Assembly (NCBI GenBank): GCA_023678885.1
Contig: CM043013.1
Span: 25,142,791-25,206,790, forward strand
Reading direction: 5' to 3'
Source: Pogostemon cablin
Taxonomy: Eukaryota; Streptophyta; Magnoliopsida; Lamiales; Lamiaceae
DNA length: 64,000 nt
Position numbers and translations under genes: made by a program. Under the pieces are notes generated by a model. It was not told the origin of the DNA. It did not search any database and was given only the letters and a program-made list of their open reading frames with translations. Shown here piece after piece: positions 21,782 to 32,892 of this stretch (within the stretch, counting starts at the first letter, position 1; the number at the start of each line of letters is the position of its first letter).

Positions 21782-23766
21782 TGATAGGCTTTTTCTGCGC
21801 ACTATAATTAAATCCTCAAGTATAAGGATGTCAATTGTAGTAGCAAGTACCCAAGTTAAATTATCGATCCCGCTAAGACAGTTAATTATTTATTTACTAT
21901 GAATTACTAATTAATCAGAATTGTGTAACCGATTTTCAAAGTGATTTTGTAATGAATTAATTATCTAAATTACTGAAAATATAAATAACTAAATTAATTA
22001 AAAGGCAATAAAAATAAAAGCAAGTTTCTAATCAAGAGATAACGAACAGTTCTAAGGTATCAGGTAGAGACCAATTATTTTGGGTTATTAAACTTACGAT
22101 TGTTCATTCATGCAGTTTCACTGAAAATACACCACATATCCCTGTTATCCCACCGAATATGATTCGATTCTAAGCTAACAGTATAATCTGGTTTAAATCC
22201 TAAGGTGCGCAAATATTACCAAGCCTTATTCCTAGATATTAATCAAAGCAAGCAACAATACCTCCGGATGGTAAGCCCGACTAACAAGATATTTTCTGGA
22301 ATTACTACAAGGTTCTATTCACTTCCTACTTGATTGTCTAATTGCATTGTTCCACTAAACTAATCAAGTATTTGATTCACCAGTTCATGAAATTAAAGTG
22401 CTTATAGCGGAGCTACTCTAATCTCTAACAGATAGACAATACCAATCATGAACGCACACAAGCTAACACAATAATCCAAGCATTATAGCGAATGTCATGA
22501 ATATATTATGAAGACGTTACGAAGCAGATAAGCAAATCTGTATAAAATAAGTAAAATCAAAAGCTCAACTGCATAAAGTCACAATCTTTGGTCTAAATCC
22601 CCAAATCAATTAAATCAATTCATCAAACCATAGAACTGTATATAAAATTAGCCCATGAGGTCACAAGCAACACTCATGGCTAAGCAATTCATACCAAAAA
22701 TCAAAGTAAAAGGAAGGAAAATATAGGAATTATGAAACCCTAGTGTAGACGTAGTCTTTCGTTCCTTCTCCGTCTCTCCAATTGCTCGATTCTCCCTCAA
22801 TTAGCACTTGGAACCCTCTTGGAAGTGGATGGATGGTGAAATCAGGTTGTCAATCTGATATGGAAGGATTGGAGGTGTGAATTGATGATGGGTTATGGAT
22901 GGGTCCTCTCCAATTTGTGTTTTGATCTCCCTAATTGTTTCTAGGACTGATGCAGGGCTTTTTCGCGATCAAAACTGCTTCAGAATCGTGATTTGAGGGT
23001 ATATATACACTGCTGCATCGAACAGGCCCCGTCTGGGCCCTGAACTGGGCCGCTCGGCACCTTTCTCGAGCCGAGCTCATGGCAGAGCGGCCACCCAAAC
23101 CTGCCGAGCAGCATATGGGTGACACCTGGACGTCGTGTAAGCTCCGTGGGACACCAGCTCGGCAGCTTTTGGTTAGGTGGAAGTGCCGCTCGCCGCGAGC
23201 TATCCGCCGAGCTGCAGAAACTGCACTGCGCGATCTCACCGTTTTGAGCATAACTTATTCATACGAACTCAAAATTGAGTGATTTTTGTGCTCACGTGTT
23301 CCTCTCTTCCTTGCCTTTCTATCCATATAAATATCTCTCAGAAAATCCAACATTTGAATATGTAAAAAATCATGCAATATGACTCCTCGGTACAGCGTGC
23401 GCGATGTTAGCACTTTGATCATAACTTTCTCGTTTGAAATCCAATTGAGGTGTTCTTTATGCCAAAATGACCCTCTCTTCTGTGGCTTTCAAACCATATT
23501 TCACATGATCAATTTGGACGTCTATAAGAATACAGAAATTTGTGCAACGTGGACTATATTTTTCAGCATTCCTTCTCACTTTCACTCCTCATTCCAACTT
23601 TGAACTTTTGATCATGTTTTACCCTTCAAAACTCAACAAAACACCTTAGTAGTATCAAAATCATGTAAATACTCAAATGTACTCAATTCCATGCAAAAAT
23701 AATAATTTTCTTAAGCAAAACGGTGTAATGGGCATATATAAAATGCGTGAAATTCAACTCTCAACA
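21782..23766 (-). repeat. Family A 5' LTR
   Basis: Plus strand starts TGATAGGC and ends CTCAACA, 1,985 bp, nearly identical to 15,158-17,136. The motif cluster at 23,048-23,224 has lost a few motifs by point changes. Confidence 0.93.
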
Positions 23767-24730
23767 CCTTACCCATAATATTAAATTTTAAAGGCGTGCG
23801 TGTGTTCCTGGGGGCACGAAAGACCAACTCATCTAAATTTAAGTTGGAATACCTCTTTACTGAGGTTGCCAAATTAATAAAATCGAAATTTGGTTGAGTT
23901 GAGGTGTTTCAACTTAAAAGACACCTCGTTCAAGTTTCTGGAAATATTTACTTAACAGTAATCTAAAAGGAAACCATATTGACCAAACGAAATATATACA
24001 AATCAGTATAAAGGATAATCCAAAAGCTTGCTAATAGTAATCCAATTTATTAAAAAGAATAACTCAATTAATAGAAAATAGTAACTTAAAAAATATTAAC
24101 CAAATAGAACAATATTTTATTTTTTGAAATCCGAATATGAAATTAAAGAGTAACCAAATTTATTAAAAGAGTAAATCAATTAATAAAATAGAGTAATCTA
24201 AAAGATATTAACCAAATAGAACAATATTTTATTTCCTGAAATCCGAATATGAAACTAAAGAGTAACCCAAATTATCAAAAAATAACTCAATTAATAGAAA
24301 AGAGTAACCTAAAAAAATGTTTAATTTTCTCCTAAAAAATGTTTAGAGTAATGTTGCAACAAATCAAAGAGTAACTCAAATTATTATAAAGAGTAATTCA
24401 AATAATAGAAAAAAAGTAATCTTGTTGATCATATAGAACAGAACATAAACAATCCAAATAAAAAGTATTCTAAAAACTTGTTCATAGTAACCCAAATTAT
24501 TATAAGTAACCCAGAGTATTTCAAAAACTTGTTCATAATAACAAAAATTATCATAAAAAGTAACCTAAAAATGATGACTAAACAGAATATTTCAAAAGTT
24601 TGTTCATAGTAGCCTAATTTATTATAAAGAGTAACTCAATTATTAGAAAAGTGTAACTCTGTAAATCAACAATAAAACTTTAGTACAAAACTTAACTAAA
24701 TCAGTAGAATAATCTAGTTTAATTATATAA
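23767..24730. repeat. AT-rich region with GAGTAAC repeats, about 112-bp period
   Basis: Begins with the right part of the split MITE. From about 23,990 a phrase built on AGAGTAACCCAAATTATTA recurs, and CAAATAGAACAATATTTTAT occurs at 24,101 and 24,213, 112 bp apart. Copies degrade toward 24,650. No gene is visible. Confidence 0.65.
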
Positions 24731-25029
24731 ATTGGATGCAAATAACCATTTGACCAGATTTCACCAGTGCCCTTCTGTGGAATCCATCACAATTACTTTG
24801 GATTCCAAATCCCATCAGAATTGGTCAACAATAATCATTATTTATTACTACGAATTATCACAAAGCAACATTCAATAACATCAAAAACTTAAAATCAGTT
24901 GAATGTTGTCTACATAATACAGCCACAAGTTTAGACATGGTTATAGTGGCTTTGATGACGGGCTAAGCTCGTAAGTGTTCCGTTTAAAGTGCTGATATAG
25001 AGTACCGCATTCAAGCAAAAACCAGTGAG

Positions 25030-25251
25030 ATGCTTCTTAAACCAGATGCTTCTAAGCTCCTCTTCCACCTCACCCTCCTCGTCTCGCTCCTCTTCATCTT
25101 CTTCTTCACTCTCAACTACCCACTCTCTACCCCGACACCAGCCACCACATCCATACCACCACCCACTCTCCTCCCCGTTCTACAGCACCGAAACTGCCTA
25201 GGAGAAGCAGGTCCGCCACTCCTCCACCCCTCTCCGCCTCTGCTTAGTACA
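25030..25251 (+). other. Possible start of a membrane-anchored protein, weak
   Basis: An open frame starts MLLKPDASKLLFHL with a hydrophobic stretch (LTLLVSLLFIFFF) like a signal anchor, then a Pro/Thr-rich segment. It runs into sequence that is clearly the antisense of the NLP relic after about 25,252. It may be a first exon of a broken gene; I do not recognise it. Confidence 0.2.
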
Positions 25252-25710
25252 TTAATTACATTTTTTGGGCAAGAAGAACTCCCACACAAAGTCAACTAAA
25301 CCGGTATGAGTACTCCTTAAACGAATAGCAACACCAACTTTTAATTCAAACATCTAGCATGGTGAGACAGGGGGCAGTCCATCTTGCTATACGCAGATAT
25401 ATTGGGCGAGAAGCAAGGTTGGTTGGTTTGGAACACCATCCCAACGATACCTTGACCTTTCAACAAGTGATGCTCAGCACAAGCTTCATGAAACCCTGTA
25501 TACTAGAATCGCCTATGTAGCTGGCTGATTCGACAGGAGCAATGCAGTCTTTGAAGTTGTCATCAAAGTGAAAACACCCTCCTTTACCCTGTAAGATGCA
25601 CGGTACCCACGTCTGAGCCAACGGCAGCCCATGAGATCCACATGCAGTTCTTAAGATATTGAGAATTTTAGGTAACACAACTTGGTAAGACAAATCACGT
25701 CTACAAAATA
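25252..25710 (-). pseudogene. NIN-like (NLP, RWP-RK family) gene fragment
   Basis: Minus strand, after an acceptor-like TTTTGTAG near 25,711, reads VVLPKILNILRTACGSHGLP, then LAQTWVPCILQGKGGCFHFD and IAPVESASYIG. A one-base frameshift near 25,490 leads to AEHHLLKGQGIVGMVFQTNQ, PLSHHAR, and after another one-base loss MFELKVGVAIRLRSTHTG and VDFVWEFFLPKKC. This is the conserved GAF-like N-terminal region of plant NIN-like proteins, which control nitrate responses. The RWP-RK and PB1 domains are absent. Two frameshifts and the missing ends make it a pseudogene or captured fragment. Confidence 0.82.
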
Positions 25711-25744
25711 ACCAAAGTGTTAACACCAATGTACTGTGTAAGTA

Positions 25745-26665
25745 GATTCATCAAGAAACAGTATCTAATTTTGCCCTAATTTTCCACAACACTGCCAGAT
25801 GGAACTTATGTCAATCTTCTGCAATGGCATCTAATTTTGCCCTAATTTTTTTCAATTCACCCATCATCTTCAGACGGAACAGTAATAGATTTCTCACTGA
25901 AAGGAAAGACCTTAATTGAGAGTGCGTACCTCTTTCAGAATTGGCTCTTCTTCTAAGGCCGACACGATAAGGGCAAACCCAAACACGACACAATAAGAAT
26001 TTGTTCCGACACGATACGAATATGAACACGAAAAATAACGGGTTGACACGACACGATAACGACACGATAAGAAAATTAAAAATAAAAAAATAAAAAAATA
26101 CTAATTAAAAGTATTAATTTTTTTAAATAAATATATTTTATAATTATTGATAAGTATTTTTATTATATATTTACCTAATTTTATACTCAAAGCTTTCGCT
26201 TATTGGCGAAGAGAAAAATTTGGGTCTGAACTAGGTCTTACCTTACTCTTACCCAGTCACTCCAATGCTCGTCTTCAGAACTGGAAGTACGCCGGTTAAA
26301 AGAAGAAAACCCACTGGTAAAGGACAGTCAGAGGAGTAGTCACAGGTCATCCGAAGGGTTATCCACCCAGTGCAAGAGATTATATCCGCTCAGTCCTCTC
26401 CCAAGCCGAGGTGGGTTGTTAACGGGTTAATGGGTTGTTAATAGGTTAATGGGTCAACTGTTAATATTAATCGTGCTTAACGGGTTGACACGAACACGAC
26501 ACGAAATTTTCGTGTCCTTATTGGATTGACACGATAATGACCCAAACACTAACCCGCAATTATCGTGTCGGGAATTGCCACCCCTGCTCAGTAGCTCTCC
26601 GGTCGAGAACGTTTTCAACATCATAAGCAGCATCTTTCAGGTTCCTCAGTCAATCTGAATAGGTG
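25745..26665 (-). pseudogene. CC-NBS-LRR resistance gene N-terminal fragment, split by a MITE
   Basis: Minus strand 26,660-26,600 reads LRNLKDAAYDVENVLDRRATE, the Rx-type coiled-coil region with the EDVLDE-like box, preceded by a TGA where relatives have Trp. After an insertion, 25,948-25,780 continues with SFLSVRNLLLFRLKMMGELK and KKIRAKLDAIAED, then a stop and HKFHL, the usual start of the region before the NB-ARC domain. The phrase KIRAKLD occurs again just downstream, a short local duplication. No NB-ARC or LRR part is seen. It is a relic. Confidence 0.7.
25952..26586. mobile_element. MITE-like element with CGTGTCGTGTCAACCC-type ends
   Basis: Both sides are rich in ACACGATAA / TTATCGTGT and CGGGTTGACACGA. 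The right end, CAGGGGTGGCAATTCCCGAC on the minus strand, resembles common plant hAT-like MITE ends. The middle (about 26,190-26,400) is not repeat-like and may be extra sequence. It sits inside the NBS-LRR relic. A target duplication is not resolvable. Confidence 0.55.
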
Positions 26666-27156
26666 CACAAGGATATACATTGCATTTGTGCTACATAATA
26701 TCATAACAACAACTGACCTGTAGGCAATTTATTCATCAACTCGAGTGCAAAAGAAGTCCAAAAAAAACAAAAAATGGACAATAATTAATTCTTTGCTCAA
26801 AGAAGTTGATAAACGGATTGAAATGTAAGAGAAGAGCAGTGGGTGCGATTGAAACAGAAGAGAAGCAAGGGGAGGGTAAGACGCAAGAGGAGAAAAAATC
26901 GATCAACGATAATGTCGGATTTGGGAAGGCAGACCTTGCGCTTGGGAAGAGGTAGACATGGGTGGAATGAGATTTGGGGAAGAATTCGGGTCAAAATCCA
27001 ATTTGTGCTTTGGCTCAATAACCGCATATAACATCCGGTCCTATGAATTTTGAAAAAAAAGTCTGTTCCATACTATTATTGGAGTGTAATGTAAATTTTA
27101 AGAGCATAATTAAAATTTCCATAAATTTTTTAATAATAATTAATTTAAAAAATACA
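26666..27156. other. AT-rich sequence, no supported gene
   Basis: Short overlapping frames on both strands at about 26,797-27,031 show no known domain. A low-complexity GA-rich stretch at 26,840-26,900 explains them. Confidence 0.4.
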
Positions 27157-27427
27157 TACTCTCTCCGACTAATCCTAATGGTTATATATTTCCTTTTTGG
27201 ACGTCCCATCTTAATGGTTACATTTTCTTTTTTTAGCCCACACAAATTAATTACTTCTCTATTCATGGGCCCACACATCACACTAATACACCTACCCACA
27301 CACTAATACACCTACCCACTTTACATTAAAAAATTATTTCTCTTATTTTAATAAATATTAAAATACTATATTCATTAATTTCCGTGCAAAAAGCAAACGT
27401 AATCATAAGGACGGGACGAAGGGAGTA
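27157..27427. mobile_element. Stowaway-type MITE
   Basis: Begins TACTCTCTCCGACTAAT and ends ACGGGACGAAGGGAGTA, giving terminal inverted repeats of the CTCCCTCCGTCC kind bounded by TA, as in Tc1/mariner-derived Stowaway MITEs. It is internally AT-rich. Confidence 0.8.
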
Positions 27428-27597
27428 ATTGTTGTCCAATCGCACAAAATACAGTGTTTAAAAAATTACATATACCCTCTAAAAGAATATTCAAATAAAC
27501 CTAATAAAATAATCAATTCACCTAAGTCAATATATATGATCAAGTTCGACGATGTACGTTGTCAGAAATAATAATATTCAATTAAGAGTTAATATAT

Positions 27598-27885
27598 GGT
27601 GCACCCGGGTGCAAGGGTATATTCATGTGTATAACTTTTTATTCTATATTGTATATATGTTTTTAATAATTATATATTTTTTCACATAAATATTTACTAG
27701 CATACATATGTTTATAACTTTTTATTCAATAGTGTATAAATTTTTATTTACACTTAAATTTTCATTAAAAAATCTAATAAAAAATTCGCTGACAAAGTAT
27801 ATACATTTTTATTCAAAATTGTATATGTTTTTGTTTATAATTATATAGTTTTTTAAAATTGGTGCACCATGCACCCAGGTATACT
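27598..27885. mobile_element. GTGCACCCGGGTGCA-type MITE, copy 1
   Basis: Left end GGTGCACCCGGGTGCA, right end TGGTGCACCATGCACCCAGG. The interior is made of repeated TATAACTTTTTATTC and TGTATATGTTTTT phrases. It matches 37,592-37,912 along its length. Confidence 0.65.
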
Positions 27886-27891
27886 GTAGTA

Positions 27892-28281
27892 TTAGTCTTC
27901 AATTAATTACAAATCGAATACAAATTTTACTAACTTCAAACATAAGTCAAATAAAACAATACATGTTTAAAATAAAGTTTTTTTTCCCTTTTTGAGTAAG
28001 CAATTTATTTTATAAATCTATATTTTTAGAAGAATTGAACAAGAATTCTTCGGAGAAAATCCCTAAAATATGAGAGCGAGAAGTATTAACCTTCAATTAA
28101 TTACAAATCGAATACAAATTTTTACTAACTAACTTCAAACATAAGTCAATTAAAACAATACGTGTAAAATAAAGGTTTTTTTTACCTTCTTGAGTAAGCA
28201 ATTTATTTAATAAATCAATATTTTTAGAGGAAGTTGAACAAGAATTCTTGGAGAAAATCCCTAAAATATGAGAGCGAGAAT
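27892..28281. repeat. Tandem duplication of about 192 bp
   Basis: Two adjacent copies starting CTTCAATTAATTACAAATCG and ending CCCTAAAATATGAGAGCGAG, with small differences. Confidence 0.85.
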
Positions 28282-28425
28282 AAAGGGCTCTTTCAAAACT
28301 AAATATTAAAAGGACTTAATCTCAACAACAATACCAAACAATGACAAGAAGTGATGGTGAACAAAAAAAAAAAAACTAGCATGATTACCTAAACTTCTAA
28401 AATTAGCAGTAAACAAGCCAAACGC

Positions 28426-29463
28426 CTAAATTCTGAGCTGTGTACATCCAAGAACAGTTCCCTTACACCGCGTCATAGGAGCCACCTGCCGCCAAACTAA
28501 TCTCTCGTTTCCGAGCATCAAAATGTCAACATCAGACGCCGACTTGATGTCCCAGTTCAATCGGTCCGGCCCAATGACCCCTCCAATTATGTAAATATCG
28601 TCTCCCAACCCCATCATTGCATAGTCGATCCTCCTGCGGAACTCCGATGCTGAAATAATCAGCTTATTCGAATTCCTTTCCTGCTTGTATATCTGGCCAT
28701 GGCTCATTATATACAGCTTCCCCTTCACCACAGCCATAGGACCCTGGAGCCAACTATAGTCGTGCACGGTCCAACCTTGCTTGATGTTTTCCAACACTTG
28801 CACCGTCGACAAACCCTTGTGCAACACATGGACTTTCCCCTCGATGACCACTCCTGTACAAGCAGAATTGTGTGTGTGATGGAGATCAGGTATCGACAGC
28901 CACGTGTCCTTTTCAGGATCGTAAATCTCAGCTTTTGATATCGATTTCCGGCAGCTTGTAAAACCACCAGCAACAATAATCTTCCCATCCAACACACAGC
29001 AAGCAAACATTGCCCTGGGAACAATCATAGGTGACCGCAGGGCCCACTCCCTAGTTATGGGATCATATGACCAAACTTCATCGGTAGCAAAACATCCATC
29101 ATGATCACCGGTCAAAGGATCCACAGCGTCACTACCACCACCTAGCACAAACAACTTCCCAGCAGCTGATACAACACCAAAGTGTGCAAGGTGACGGATA
29201 TTTGAAGGAAGAACTGGGAGAGTGATCCAAAGGTCGTGCAGAGGGTCATAAAGCTGCCATAGATTATCAGGGTCATATGCGCACACACAAATGAATTCCT
29301 CGGTTGCTTTTACCTCTTGACGGGCCTTGAAGAGTTCAGTGCTACGAATGGCTTCTCTCCAGGAACGCGAAACAAGTTCCAACCTAGGATGAAGATGGAA
29401 AGGAACCCGAGCAAGGCACCTTAACACCACAGCATCGGGAAGACCTTCGATAAGTCCAGACAT
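28426..29463 (-). CDS. SKIP30: F-box/kelch-repeat protein, SKIP30-like
   Basis: An intact 345-codon frame in a single coding exon. Residues about 3-48 form the F-box (LIEGLPDAVVLRCLARVPFH, then LVSRSWREAIRSTELF), which binds SKP1 in SCF ubiquitin ligases. Kelch repeats follow: around 95-150 (GKLFVLGGGSDAV, then VWSYDPITREW), 150-200 (PRAMFACCVLDGKIIVAGGF, then AEIYDPEKDTWLSIPDLH), 205-260, and 285-340 (DDIYIIGGVIGPDRLNWDIK), ending CKGTVLGCTQLRI. The repeats recruit the protein to be degraded. Length and sequence match Arabidopsis SKIP30 from the first Met to the last residue. The start is the first Met of the conserved MSGLIEGLPD. It is the only clearly intact host gene here; its actual substrate is not deducible. 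Confidence 0.95.
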   Translation of the reverse strand: MSGLIEGLPDAVVLRCLARVPFHLHPRLELVSRSWREAIRSTELFKARQEVKATEEFICVCAYDPDNLWQLYDPLHDLWITLPVLPSNIRHLAHFGVVSAAGKLFVLGGGSDAVDPLTGDHDGCFATDEVWSYDPITREWALRSPMIVPRAMFACCVLDGKIIVAGGFTSCRKSISKAEIYDPEKDTWLSIPDLHHTHNSACTGVVIEGKVHVLHKGLSTVQVLENIKQGWTVHDYSWLQGPMAVVKGKLYIMSHGQIYKQERNSNKLIISASEFRRRIDYAMMGLGDDIYIIGGVIGPDRLNWDIKSASDVDILMLGNERLVWRQVAPMTRCKGTVLGCTQLRI

Positions 29464-29550
29464 AAGTATTGCACTGTCTTGATCTAACCTGTTTCTTTGC
29501 TGAGCAATTTTGATTTGTTGTTTGCTGGATTTGCCTTCAAAATATGGAAA
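29464..29550 (-). other. 5' UTR part joined to the SKIP30-like coding exon
   Basis: On the minus strand an acceptor TTGAATTTTTCAG ends at 29,551, followed by untranslated sequence up to the ATG. Splice positions are inferred from consensus only. Confidence 0.5.
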
Positions 29551-32383
29551 CTGAAAAATTCAATAAATAAAAGAGTTGATATGAATGATATTTCACACAG
29601 TAGTCATTCTAGTCTAAGAGCATAAAGTCCAATTAACCTCATGGTAAAAAGAAAAGAGAACTCAGAAATCTTGAATAAAAGAGTTGATATGATTGATATC
29701 TCATATTGTCATACAGGAGTCATTTAGTATACTAAGCACATATTGTCTGATGTACCTTGCCATAAAAAGAAAAGGAACTGTAGTAGACACTCAACTGGGC
29801 TAAATTTGTCAATCTGAACAAATACGAGTATGAATATGTCTAGCACGAGTGCACGACATAAACAATTGCCCCAAAACAGTGGAATGCTGAAGTCAACCAA
29901 AAGTTATTTCTACATAAGCTCTTATAAAAGCACCATGGGAACCTTGTATAAATAAAAAAGTTCATCAAGAAACCAACTAAAAATAGTCTCTGGAAATATC
30001 AATAAATGCAGTTCTCTTCTAGATGTTCCTGAATCAATCCCATTTACTGAAAATGTTATGCACTTTTCTTTTTTATTTTTTTTTGTATAGGCTATAAATG
30101 ATACATTAGTTATATTGGCAAATACTACTTAACACTCAGCACACTACATAAATTAAGAAATTGTAACAATAAGCTAAAAATAAGTAACTGAACTGGACTA
30201 AAGCAGTCAAACTCAAAGATGTCTGACCTTGTTTTCCTTTTGTTGGCATGTCAGGAGCTGTTGCCATAGAAGTGTGCGCTTAAAAAAAAAATAGGTTTCT
30301 GAGATGCTCTCCTTACTATTAATCTAGTCTGTGTCAAATCCATGAAATTTAAGTCAGTCACTATTGTTGTCGGCTCCCACATAAAGATGCATTTTGTATG
30401 ATTATCATGATCTGGAATCCAAGTTGCTGTTATGTGCGACAAACCAGTTGTTGAAAAATTATTATGTGCTCACATGGGTCGATAGGCAGTGTTAACCAGA
30501 TGTGCAAATTAAAAAGGAATACCACAATTATGCGCAAATTAAACAGGAATACCAAAAATTAAAAGAAGAGCCCGGTGTGTCAAAAAATTATTATAAGAGA
30601 ATTGATTTTTCTTTTGAAAAGGCTAGGGACCAGTATAATCCTTTGAACCTTCTATATACCAGTGAGTAATTTGAGGGGACATATGAGTAGTATGTCTGCC
30701 AAATAAATTAATGAACTCAAAGAGAAAAGCAGCAGGTTTGAGTGTGTTTCAAACTTCAAATTAATCAGACATAAATAAACAAACAATTAACAAAATATAC
30801 ATAGCCCATTGAAATAGTTATACAATAGCTTACTACTAATTCAGGTCATCTATAACTTGAAATAAACAAACAATTAACAAAATATACATAGCCCATTGAA
30901 ATAGTTATACAATAGCTTACAATTCTAGATTTTTTGTAAAGTAATACATACCTTAACAATATACTACAGAAAACTACAGTATAGCATAGCCAAGAAACGA
31001 TATTGAGTGGTTTATCAGAATTTTTTGGTCTCCAATTAACACTCCTTTTTTTAACACTCCTTTTTATTTACTTTTCATGCATAATTATTTTGTTGGGCAA
31101 TACAAGCATGGATATTGGATTAAACAACATGGCACGAATGAAATATTGAATGTAAATAATTAGAAATTGTAACTATTGTAGTAGAATACGCAAATTAGAA
31201 GGTTGACTCCAGATTACAAGTTCTAACAAGTACTCCAGCATATGAGCAGCGCAGCAACCCCAAAATATAAGTGACGAGAGCAGACCCAGATAGTAGAAGA
31301 AGAAAGCAGACCATTTACATGAAAAAGAGACATAACTTCTTCAAATTGCCTCATTGAAAGAAAGACTGAAATGAAGTATAAATTACTTGACAATACAAGC
31401 ATAAATTTACTGTTTAGAAAACCTAGCCAATATATTTTCTATAACTAATATAGTATGAAATAAGATTAAGAACACACATGACAAGGTTCTTAAGAAAGAA
31501 CTGTTTCACAAAGATTAAGAAAACAATTAATTAATAGTCTAGGTTAGCACAATTTTATTAGAAGTAGATGCACAGCTACTAACTACAAGTATAGGTATGT
31601 AAGACAAAAACATCATGCAAATCATAGAAAACAAGAACAATGACATTTACATAAAATAACAAAAAAAGCGAGTCTCCCCTGAATTCATTCGATTCACCAC
31701 GATTTACAAAAATTCCTTACTAAGAAAAGTGGTACAAAAAAAAAACGAATTTAAACAAGACTATTAGAAGCCAACGTTTACTTCCAGGCATACCAAAAAA
31801 TAAAATACGAATGTATATGAAAGAAATTTATAAGCTACAATATTTAAGAGTTAAGCAGGAACTAAAATTAGATTCAAAGCATGAAAGCAATAACAGAAGC
31901 CCAGGAAATACACAAAAATCCAGAATCACTCAAGGTTCCAATTAAATAAAAAAAAAACAGATAAATTATTCCATGGCATCTCGGAATTTCCATACCTTAG
32001 CAACCAAAACAAAACCTAATATTCGCCAACCACGCTTCTTCTTCCAAAAAGAAGGGATACCCAAAAAATCAGAAGCTATTTCATTTATTTATGAACAGAA
32101 ATGAGAAATAAAAATTGCGAATTAAATATTTCATGAAGATTGATTCAGATAGAAGCATCAAGAATTCACAAGCTGAAGACTCCTTGATTAATTGTTTAGC
32201 ACATGCACTCACGGCTGCAGATACGGCCTCCCTCCCTCTCTCTCTCTCTACTCACTCTCGGTGTTTTCAGAGCATTAGTTTTCGTTACTCTAACACGTAG
32301 AATAGAGTAAGTAGTAGTGCAGACGTAAACTAAAATGGAAATTGGCAGTTGGAAGCAAAATAAAATGGATTAGGGTTTTCATT
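29551..32383 (-). other. Probable 5' UTR intron of the SKIP30-like gene
   Basis: Between a donor GTAATG at about 32,383 (minus strand, after TTTTGTGGAG) and the acceptor at 29,551. It is AT-rich with many T-runs on the sense strand, no supported coding frame, and two local duplications: about 29,577-29,775 (unit roughly 115-120 bp, AAAAGAGTTGATATGA...) and 30,774-30,921 (87-bp period, AAATAAACAAACAATTAACA). A (CT)n run lies at about 32,229-32,252. An alternative is that the transcript starts nearer 29,560 and this is intergenic. Confidence 0.45.
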
Positions 32384-32560
32384 ACCTCCACAAAACTATC
32401 CCCGAAAGCCTAGGCCTTCAAAATCTCTGACGCATTTCCTCAGAATTCCAATGATTTCAATATGAGATAAGGTGGGAAGATTGGAGGATTAGGTGTGATC
32501 ATCGACTTGGAGTCGGGAGAGCTGAAGATTCTTTTTTGAACGGATGTTCTATGCGTGGAA
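32384..32560 (-). other. Candidate first (untranslated) exon and promoter of the SKIP30-like gene
   Basis: More GC-rich than its surroundings, with a consensus donor on the minus strand and no long frame. Position, about 2.9 kb upstream of the ATG, is compatible with a long leader intron. An RNA read across the junction would settle it. Confidence 0.35.
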
Positions 32561-32857
32561 GGCCTTAATCACAAGTCAAAATTATAGTTTATCTAAACCA
32601 TCATATCAGATTTTTAGTTAACCCTCACCATTAGATTAAATAAAATAATTAAATAACTACCCACTATGCCCTACCTTTTAGTCTATAAACCCCTTACTCC
32701 AGGTGCATCCTAGAATAACCCTTAATACAAATGTGAATTATTTTTTTGTCATTCAATTAATCACAAGAAACCATTTTTAAGTACTTTGATTTATTGTGCA
32801 AAGAAAATTTAATTATAAGTTTTTTTTAACATTAAGTATTTTATTTTTATTAGATTT

Positions 32858-32892
<35 letters not shown>

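Larger units (their letters stand above)
15158..23766 (-). mobile_element. Complete Athila-type LTR element (family A) with gag and protease but no pol
   Basis: LTRs at 15,158-17,136 and 21,782-23,766, flanked by a perfect 5-bp duplication CCTTA (15,153-15,157 and 23,767-23,771). The primer-binding site beside the right LTR and the polypurine tract beside the left LTR fix the minus orientation. The first roughly 470 bp of the LTRs differ at only three positions, so the insertion is fairly recent. Gag and aspartic protease belong to the Athila-like branch of Ty3/gypsy. The frame ends 1.6 kb before the 3' LTR, and no reverse transcriptase, RNase H or integrase is present, so it would need another element's enzymes to move. 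Confidence 0.93.

Noticed and set aside
26797..27031. Basic protein frame MRLKQKRSKGRVRRKRRKNR and its antisense partner
   Set aside because: GA-rich low complexity, both strands open, no domain or splice context.
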